Origin: Deltaproteobacteria bacterium | Lineage (GTDB): Bacteria; Desulfobacterota; Syntrophia; Syntrophales; UBA2210 | Assembly (NCBI GenBank): GCA_016935935.1 | Contig: JAFGPZ010000256.1 | Span: forward strand, 1-19,296 | Direction of reading: 5' to 3' | Length of the DNA: 19,296 nt | Shown here: piece by piece, positions 13,864-19,296 of the stretch | Layout of the letters: each line of letters begins with the position of its first letter | How positions within the stretch are numbered: position 1 is the stretch's first letter | The notes under the pieces: model-generated | Seen by the model: only the letters and a program-made list of their open reading frames with translations | Told to the model about the DNA's origin: nothing | Databases searched by the model: none | Translations under genes and position numbers: made by a program

Positions 13864-16281
13864 ATGTCATACGAAATAAAGAAAGCCGCCGTTTTAGGGG
13901 CAGGGGTCATGGGCGCCACCATTGCCGCCCATCTTGCTAATGCGGGGATTGAAACATTATTACTGGATATTGTTCCCTTTGAATTGACTGATGAAGACAA
14001 GAAGAAGGGGTACACGGAAAAAAGCCCTCAGTGGCGAAACAGCTTTGCTGCAAAGGGCTTGGACGGTGCGCTGAAGTCAAAGCCGGCGAGTTTCTATTCC
14101 AAAAAGTATGCCTCGCTGATTACAATCGGCAACTTGGAAGATGATCTGGACATGCTTGCAGGGGTAGATTGGGTCATAGAGGTTGTTGTTGAAAACCTTA
14201 AGATCAAGCAAGATCTCTTTGCCAGGGTAGAGAAGGTAGTTAAACCGCGTTGCATAGTGTCGACGAATACTTCGGGGATCCCTATTAAGGACATTTCAGC
14301 TAAATTTGGCAGTAAGTTAAAACAAAGCTTTTTGGGTACTCACTTTTTTAATCCTCCTCGCTATATGAAGTTGATCGAGATAATTCCAGGGGAAGAGACC
14401 AGTATAGAGATTGTCGATTATATGACAAAATTTTGTGAGGAAGTATTGGGGAAAGGCGTAGTCATTTGTAAGGATGTTCCCAATTTTGTTGGGAATCGTA
14501 TTGGTGTTTTTGATATTGCCAATGCGCTGAAAATCATGGTGGATCGGGGGCTCACCATAGCGGAACTGGATGCCATAATAGGCAAGGGTGTCGGCAGACC
14601 GGGGTCCTCGATAGGGGGTACAATGGATCTCGTCGGGCTTGATACGGGCTATCATGTAATGAACAACCTGTATGAAGCCGCTACTGATGATGAAATGAGG
14701 GAGTACTTTGCCCCCAGCGATCTTATGAAAGAAATGATGGAGAGAAAGTGGCTTGGCAATAAGACCGGTCAGGGTTTTTACAAGAGAACCAAAGATGCCC
14801 AGGGGAAACGAATAAAGCTAGCGCTGGATTACAATTCACTGGAATATGTTCCCTTTAAAAAACCGAAATATGCTTCTGTTTCCGATGCGAAAAAGCTGGA
14901 AGCAGGATTTGAAAAAAAGCTGTTGGCGCTCTTCCATGGAAAAGATATTGCTGCTGAGGTGGTCAGGGAATATCTCTGCAGAAATCTGATCTACGCGGCT
15001 AACAGAATCCCGGAAATATGCGATACGATCGTAGGGATTGATAACGCCATGAAATGGGGCTTTAACCATAAGCTTGGGCCATTCGAAACCTGGGATATGC
15101 TCGGCGTAAAAGAAGCCATTGATGTCATGAAATCGTTGAAACTGAAAGTCCCCAAGAAGGTGACAGATATGTTAAAATCGGGGGCACAGTCTTTCTATGT
15201 CAAAAAGAATGAAGGAAAATATTACTACGACTTTGAAGCGGGGGACTATGTTAAGTTGGAGGATAATCCAAGAATTGTTCTTTTGCCTTCCTTCAAAGAA
15301 CGTAAAAAGACTGTCAAGGAAAACGCGGGTGCTTCACTCCTGGATATCGGAGATGGTATTGCATGTCTGGAATTTCATACCAAGATGAATGCCATAGACA
15401 GAGATGTAATAGCAATGATCTATGACAGTTGCGATATCGTGGAAAAGGAATTTCTCGGGCTCGTTGTTGCCAACCATGGGACGAATTTTTCCGTTGGGGC
15501 TAATATCTTTCAGGTTCTTATAGCCGTGCAGCAGGCGGACTGGGACCTGCTCGATGATCTGGTTAATAAGTTTCAGTACGCGAATATGAGGATGAAATAT
15601 TGCGAAAAACCAGTAGTGACTGCCCCTGCCGGAATGGCGCTGGGTGGTGGCTGTGAGATGTCCATGCATGGGGCGCGTTGTCAGCCCTGCGGGGAAACCT
15701 ATATCGGACTTGTAGAGGTGGGTGTAGGTGTCATCCCTGCGGGAGGTGGGACGAAGGAACTGATGGTTCGATGCACCGAAGGGATACCAGAAGGCTTGAT
15801 AGAAAATGGCCTCAATCTCCAGACATATTACCAGAAGGTTTTCGAAAATATCGGTATGGCCAAGGTTGCTACATCTGCCGTGGAGGCCATGGAACTCGGT
15901 TACATCAGAAGGACGGAAAGTATAAGCCTGAACCGTGATCACCAGATATGGGATGCAAAGGAGATTGCCTTGGGCCTGTCAAGATTCTACAGAAGACCTA
16001 ACCCCTCCCAAATACCCGTTATGGGTGACAATTTCAAGGGTATGGCCGCTTCCATCCTCTATAATATGAGGGGGGGTAACTTCATCTCCGATTATGATGT
16101 TCATGTGGCAACAAAGCTTGCCGATGTTATTTCCGGCGGTGACTGTCCCGAAGGATCCTATGTTACAGAGGAATACATCCTCGATCTCGAGAGGGAGGCA
16201 TTCTTAAGCCTCTGTGGCGAGCAGAAGACACAGGATAGAATAATGCACATGCTGATGAATGGAAGGCCGTTACGTAATTAA
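13864..16281 (+). CDS. fadN: Bifunctional 3-hydroxyacyl-CoA dehydrogenase / enoyl-CoA hydratase
   Basis: The 805-residue protein catalyses hydration of enoyl-CoA and NAD-linked oxidation of 3-hydroxyacyl-CoA. The dehydrogenase comes first: NAD motif GAGVMG (12-17), STNTSG, and the catalytic pair H160 and E172 (THFFNPP to LIEIIPG), 12 residues apart as in the family. A second helical dehydrogenase segment follows. The crotonase domain is C-terminal (about 490-720): E598 in ALGGGCEMSM and E618 in GLVEVGVG are 20 residues apart, as the two catalytic Glu of crotonases are. This order is that of B. subtilis FadN and opposite to E. coli FadB. AAGGAGG precedes the ATG. It produces the NADH that the divergent formate dehydrogenase complex could consume. 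Confidence 0.95.
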   Translation: MSYEIKKAAVLGAGVMGATIAAHLANAGIETLLLDIVPFELTDEDKKKGYTEKSPQWRNSFAAKGLDGALKSKPASFYSKKYASLITIGNLEDDLDMLAGVDWVIEVVVENLKIKQDLFARVEKVVKPRCIVSTNTSGIPIKDISAKFGSKLKQSFLGTHFFNPPRYMKLIEIIPGEETSIEIVDYMTKFCEEVLGKGVVICKDVPNFVGNRIGVFDIANALKIMVDRGLTIAELDAIIGKGVGRPGSSIGGTMDLVGLDTGYHVMNNLYEAATDDEMREYFAPSDLMKEMMERKWLGNKTGQGFYKRTKDAQGKRIKLALDYNSLEYVPFKKPKYASVSDAKKLEAGFEKKLLALFHGKDIAAEVVREYLCRNLIYAANRIPEICDTIVGIDNAMKWGFNHKLGPFETWDMLGVKEAIDVMKSLKLKVPKKVTDMLKSGAQSFYVKKNEGKYYYDFEAGDYVKLEDNPRIVLLPSFKERKKTVKENAGASLLDIGDGIACLEFHTKMNAIDRDVIAMIYDSCDIVEKEFLGLVVANHGTNFSVGANIFQVLIAVQQADWDLLDDLVNKFQYANMRMKYCEKPVVTAPAGMALGGGCEMSMHGARCQPCGETYIGLVEVGVGVIPAGGGTKELMVRCTEGIPEGLIENGLNLQTYYQKVFENIGMAKVATSAVEAMELGYIRRTESISLNRDHQIWDAKEIALGLSRFYRRPNPSQIPVMGDNFKGMAASILYNMRGGNFISDYDVHVATKLADVISGGDCPEGSYVTEEYILDLEREAFLSLCGEQKTQDRIMHMLMNGRPLRN

Positions 16282-16346
16282 AATAGATTGACTCGGTGCT
16301 GTAATTGGAACAACCGAGCCGTTACGAAAAACAAGGAGGAAACGCG

Positions 16347-17534
16347 ATGCGAGATACCGTGATCATTGAATCCGTGAGGAGTCCTGGAGGGCGTTATAAG
16401 AGAGGGGGGCTTGCCAATACAAGGGCCGATGAGATAGGAATTCAGGTAGTGAAGGGATTGATGGAGAGAGTTCCGAAACTGAAACCTGCAGATGTGGATG
16501 ATCTTATATGCGGGTGCGCCTTTCCCGAGGCGGAGACCGGGATGAACGTGGGCAGGGTTGTGGCGTTGGGTGCAGGTCTGCCTATTACCACGTCAGGGAT
16601 AACGATCAACCGTTTCTGTTCTTCAGGTCTTCAGGCAATTGCCCATGCCACCGCAAGTATAGCAGTGGGTTGGGCCGATGTGGTTATAGCGGGAGGCACG
16701 GAATCTATGACCCATATACCGATGGGCGGAGGCATATTCAGGCCTCACCCGGAATGGGGGGATCTGCCGAATACCTATGTCTCAATGGGTGTGACTGCCG
16801 AGAATGTTGCTGCTAATTATAAGGTGTCCCGGGAAGATCAGGACAAATTCGGGATGGAGAGCAACAGAAGGGCCCATGAAGCAATAAAGACGGGGAAATT
16901 CAAGAAAGAGATCATTCCGATCAATGCCGTAAGATACACGCTGGATAAGCACGGCAGGAAGGTTAAAGAAAGAATAATATTTGATATGGATGATGGTGTC
17001 AGATGGCCTACCACGCTGGAGGCCATGGGGAAGCTTAAGTCACCCTTCAAGGACGGAGGCTCCGTTACGGCTGCAAATTCATCGCAGATGACTGACGGCG
17101 CTGCATTTACTCTGGTAATGGCGGCGGAAAAGGCGAAGGAACTGGGGCTGAAACCCGTTGCCCGCTTGACGCACTTTGCGGTTGCCGGTTGCAAGCCGGA
17201 AGAAATGGGGGTAGGGCCCGCTGTGGCGATTCCAAAAGCCTTAAAGATGGCGGGCTTGAAAAGCAAAGATATAGACCTTTTCGAGATAAATGAGGCCTTC
17301 GCCGCCCAGGCCCTATATTGTATACGAGAGCTTGGCCTCGAAAAGAGGCTGGAAGCAGGCGATATCAACCCAAACGGAGGCGCCATTGCGCTTGGTCATC
17401 CTCTTGGTTGTACCGGCGCCAAGCTGACAGCACAGCTTATTCACGAATTGAAGAAGAGAAAGTCGAAGAGGGGAATTGTCTCCATGTGCATCGGAGGCGG
17501 GATGGGTGCTGCGGGAATCTTTGAGATGATGTAG
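16347..17534 (+). CDS. fadA: Acetyl-CoA C-acyltransferase (3-ketoacyl-CoA thiolase)
   Basis: The 395-residue thiolase cleaves 3-ketoacyl-CoA with CoA to give acetyl-CoA and a shortened acyl-CoA. Catalytic residues are C91 (NRFCSSGLQA), H351 (GHPLGCTG) and C381 (VSMCIGGGMG), nearly the same positions as in the Zoogloea thiolase (89, 348, 378). NEAFAAQ is also present. I chose the ATG at 16347 because AAGGAGG lies 7 bases upstream and the chain then begins MRDTVIIESVRSP as in relatives; a TTG at 16305 would add 14 unrelated residues. The gene follows fadN by 65 bases and ends just before a strong terminator. An acetyl-CoA acetyltransferase acting on acetoacetyl-CoA is the main alternative; context favours beta-oxidation. 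Confidence 0.94.
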   Translation: MRDTVIIESVRSPGGRYKRGGLANTRADEIGIQVVKGLMERVPKLKPADVDDLICGCAFPEAETGMNVGRVVALGAGLPITTSGITINRFCSSGLQAIAHATASIAVGWADVVIAGGTESMTHIPMGGGIFRPHPEWGDLPNTYVSMGVTAENVAANYKVSREDQDKFGMESNRRAHEAIKTGKFKKEIIPINAVRYTLDKHGRKVKERIIFDMDDGVRWPTTLEAMGKLKSPFKDGGSVTAANSSQMTDGAAFTLVMAAEKAKELGLKPVARLTHFAVAGCKPEEMGVGPAVAIPKALKMAGLKSKDIDLFEINEAFAAQALYCIRELGLEKRLEAGDINPNGGAIALGHPLGCTGAKLTAQLIHELKKRKSKRGIVSMCIGGGMGAAGIFEMM

Positions 17535-17557
17535 AACGTCCACAGTCTTTAAAAAAG

Positions 17558-17593
17558 AAAAAGCCATGGTCATTTGTATGACCATGGCTTTTT
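17558..17593 (+). terminator. Intrinsic terminator after fadA
   Basis: A perfect 16-bp stem, AAAAAGCCATGGTCAT with ATGACCATGGCTTTTT, closes on the 4-base loop TTGT and ends in a run of five T. It lies 23 bases after the thiolase stop and clearly ends the fad operon. The A-rich left arm means it could also work weakly on the other strand. Confidence 0.92.
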
Positions 17594-17674
17594 CAATTTC
17601 CCTTAGCAGCCTTTTCCGTGTAGGTGCCGTAATGGGCCGTTCACATGATTTTTATCATAAACGCCTGTATAACC

Positions 17675-17703
17675 TTGACAGCATATGAAAATTACCATAG
17701 ATA
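17675..17703 (+). promoter_or_regulatory. Tentative promoter for the GerMN / EF-G unit
   Basis: TTGACA at 17675-17680 is a perfect -35 hexamer. At 17 bases the -10 position reads TAGATA, which is poor; TATAAG at 17702-17707 is better but too far away (21 bases). Some promoter is expected here, since the fad terminator lies upstream and the GerMN gene starts at 17736. Confidence 0.4.
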
Positions 17704-17735
17704 TAAGCGCTAACCGAGGAGGAGAGTAAAAGCAT

Positions 17736-18353
17736 ATGGGATCAAAGAGGAAAACTAAAGAGAGACACATTAAGGCAACGAAGAAAAAGAGGCTTACGAG
17801 ACGGTTTTTCCTTTCAATCATAATTCTCGTTGCGGTCCTGTTTCTTGTATTTTTCTTTGTTTCTCTCTTTGACAAAATCTATCCTCCGGCTACGGGTGAA
17901 AAGGTTGCAGCAAAAAAGAAGGAGAAACAAAAAGTAGAACTATACTTCGCCGAGTCCAACGAAAGATTTCTTGTGGCCGAATCCAGGTATATACCATGGG
18001 AAAAGAAAATTGCAGGGCAGGTGGAAGAATTGGTAAAGGCCATCATTGACGGATCTCATACAAATCTTGTAAGAACCCTTCCAGAAGGGGTTGTGTTGAA
18101 GGATATCAGGGTTAATGGTGAGACAGTTTATGTAAATTTTGATCAAAATTTAAGCCTTCTCCATCCAGGTGGCAGCGCCAGTGAGATGATGTCTATATAT
18201 TCTGTGACCAATACGATAATTTCAAATATAAAAAGTATAAAAAAAGTCAAATTTCTTGTAGAGGGAAAAGATTTAGAGACAATAAAGGGACACGTCGATA
18301 CAAGGCAGCCTTTTTCAATAAACAGGGAACTGATAGTTAAAAGTCAAACGTAG
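17736..18353 (+). CDS. Membrane-anchored GerMN-domain protein
   Basis: The 205-residue protein begins with a strongly basic segment (1-24), followed by one membrane helix (about 25-45, [20 protein letters not shown]), so it should be anchored with the C-terminus outside. The outer part has the GerMN pattern: [20 protein letters not shown], then [10 protein letters not shown], a linker with [26 protein letters not shown], and [14 protein letters not shown] with KVKFLVEGK. GerMN domains occur in spore germination protein GerM, in LpqB and in many non-spore-forming bacteria, so sporulation is not implied. The role is probably at the cell envelope. The ATG is preceded by GGAGGAG. EF-G begins 14 bases after its stop, so the two may be co-transcribed. 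Confidence 0.88.
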   Translation: MGSKRKTKERHIKATKKKRLTRRFFLSIIILVAVLFLVFFFVSLFDKIYPPATGEKVAAKKKEKQKVELYFAESNERFLVAESRYIPWEKKIAGQVEELVKAIIDGSHTNLVRTLPEGVVLKDIRVNGETVYVNFDQNLSLLHPGGSASEMMSIYSVTNTIISNIKSIKKVKFLVEGKDLETIKGHVDTRQPFSINRELIVKSQT

Positions 18354-18367
18354 TACAGGCAGGTACG

Positions 18368-19296
18368 ATGGTTACACAGGCAAAGAAATCGCAGATAAGA
18401 AACATCGGGATAGTCGCGCATATCGACGCCGGGAAGACTACGGTTACAGAACGAATACTATTCTATACGGGACGGTCCCATAAAATGGGTGAGGTACATA
18501 ATGGTGAGGCCGTTATGGACTGGATGCCTCAGGAACAGGAGCGGGGCATTACGATTACGTCTGCCGTGACCACATGCAACTGGAAAAACCAGGAAATTCA
18601 CATTATTGATACACCGGGACATGTCGATTTTACAATAGAGGTAGGGCGTTGTCTAAGAGTTTTGGATGGCGTTGTGGTGGTGTTTTGTGCCGTCGGTGGC
18701 GTGGAACCTCAATCGGAAACGGTTTGGCATCAGGCGGATAAATACAAGGTCCCCAAGATAGCCTTTATCAATAAAATGGACAGGCCGGGGGCTGATTATT
18801 TTGGCACCATAAAAACGATGGCCGCTCGGTTCAATTCCATGCCTTTGCCTATTCAGATACCTGTGTATGATAACGACAGATTTGAAGGGATCATTGATCT
18901 TATAAAGCAGCAATTTGTTACATGGGACGATAATACGCTGGGAGTTCAATACAGCAATTCCGATATTCCGTCACGCATGGAATTGCAGTCAAAAAAATAC
19001 AGGGAAAAGATGATCGAAGCGATTGCCGAGATCGACGACGCATTTGCTGAAAAATATCTTAACGGAACCGATATTAGTGAAGAAGAAATATTGGAGGCTA
19101 TACGGAAGTCTACAATTTCATTGAAGCTGGTTCCCGTAATGTGCGGAACGGCTTTGAAGAACAAAGGAATACAGCATTTGCTTGACTCTGTAGTGCATTT
19201 CCTTCCTGCTCCGGAGGATGTTCCCCCCATTGAAGGGGTAAATCCAAAGACGCAGGAAAGGGAAAATCGTAAAAGCAGCAACAAAGAAAAGTTTGC
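18368..19296 (+). CDS. fusA: Elongation factor G, N-terminal part (runs off the window)
   Basis: The first 309 codons of a translational GTPase are present; the gene continues past the window edge. The G domain is complete: P-loop AHIDAGKTT (17-25), RGITI (switch region after DWMPQEQE), DTPGH, NKMD, and a CGTALKNKG segment in the G5 position. The insert and beginning of domain II follow. EF-G moves tRNA and mRNA through the ribosome and also helps recycle it. The gene is not in the usual ribosomal rpsL-rpsG-fusA-tuf cluster: its neighbours are a GerMN gene and the fad operon. It may therefore be a second EF-G copy, although many genomes carry one unlinked copy. The start ATG has AGGT four bases upstream, a modest ribosome site. 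Confidence 0.93.
   Translation, partial: MVTQAKKSQIRNIGIVAHIDAGKTTVTERILFYTGRSHKMGEVHNGEAVMDWMPQEQERGITITSAVTTCNWKNQEIHIIDTPGHVDFTIEVGRCLRVLDGVVVVFCAVGGVEPQSETVWHQADKYKVPKIAFINKMDRPGADYFGTIKTMAARFNSMPLPIQIPVYDNDRFEGIIDLIKQQFVTWDDNTLGVQYSNSDIPSRMELQSKKYREKMIEAIAEIDDAFAEKYLNGTDISEEEILEAIRKSTISLKLVPVMCGTALKNKGIQHLLDSVVHFLPAPEDVPPIEGVNPKTQERENRKSSNKEKF

Overview
The window reads as a chromosomal segment from an anaerobic, probably syntrophic, fatty-acid-oxidising bacterium. A Syntrophales-like Desulfobacterota is my best guess, at low certainty: it rests on gene content (a selenocysteine formate dehydrogenase with NuoE/NuoF-type partners, a formate channel, and a complete set of beta-oxidation enzymes), not on a marker gene. 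No rRNA, tRNA, CRISPR array or transposase was seen. All genes of the left half are on the minus strand and all genes of the right half are on the plus strand. They diverge from one 225-bp intergenic region at 10994-11218.

Left half (minus strand, read from 10993 down to 120). Five small signalling genes come first: a DRTGG protein, an RsbT/RsbW-like ATPase, a second DRTGG protein, a PHP-domain protein and a kinase-type ATPase without a phosphoacceptor domain. They are followed without a large gap by the redox genes: NuoE-like, HndB-like [2Fe-2S] protein, a 1018-residue fusion of ferredoxin, NuoF and GltD/NfnB modules, and the formate dehydrogenase catalytic subunit FdhA. FdhA is split in a naive reading by an in-frame TGA at 3340-3342. 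The TGA is flanked by the CARL / HSVT context of formate dehydrogenases and followed by a hairpin with a GGUCU loop, so it encodes selenocysteine (Sec355 of 897). A formate/nitrite channel, a membrane-anchored OB-fold protein and a 46-residue membrane peptide (start overlapping the previous stop) end the run. Beyond them lies a REP-like hairpin at 78-99.

Right half (plus strand). A near-consensus sigma70 promoter (TTGACA, 17 bp, TATAAA) with a perfect 15-bp palindrome just downstream drives a TetR-family regulator, a 621-residue acyl-CoA dehydrogenase, an 805-residue 3-hydroxyacyl-CoA dehydrogenase/enoyl-CoA hydratase with FadN domain order, and a thiolase. A strong intrinsic terminator (17558-17593) closes this unit. 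A GerMN-domain membrane protein and the start of an elongation factor G gene, cut by the window edge, form the next unit.

How the parts fit together (inference). Beta-oxidation yields acetyl-CoA, NADH and reduced electron carriers. The cytosolic formate dehydrogenase complex, which appears to have two flavin/pyridine-nucleotide sites, can dispose of these electrons as formate. The channel lets formate leave, as in interspecies formate transfer. The small signalling genes at the head of the formate dehydrogenase operon look like a dedicated, largely uncharacterised control module. All assignments are from reading the sequence; no database search was run.
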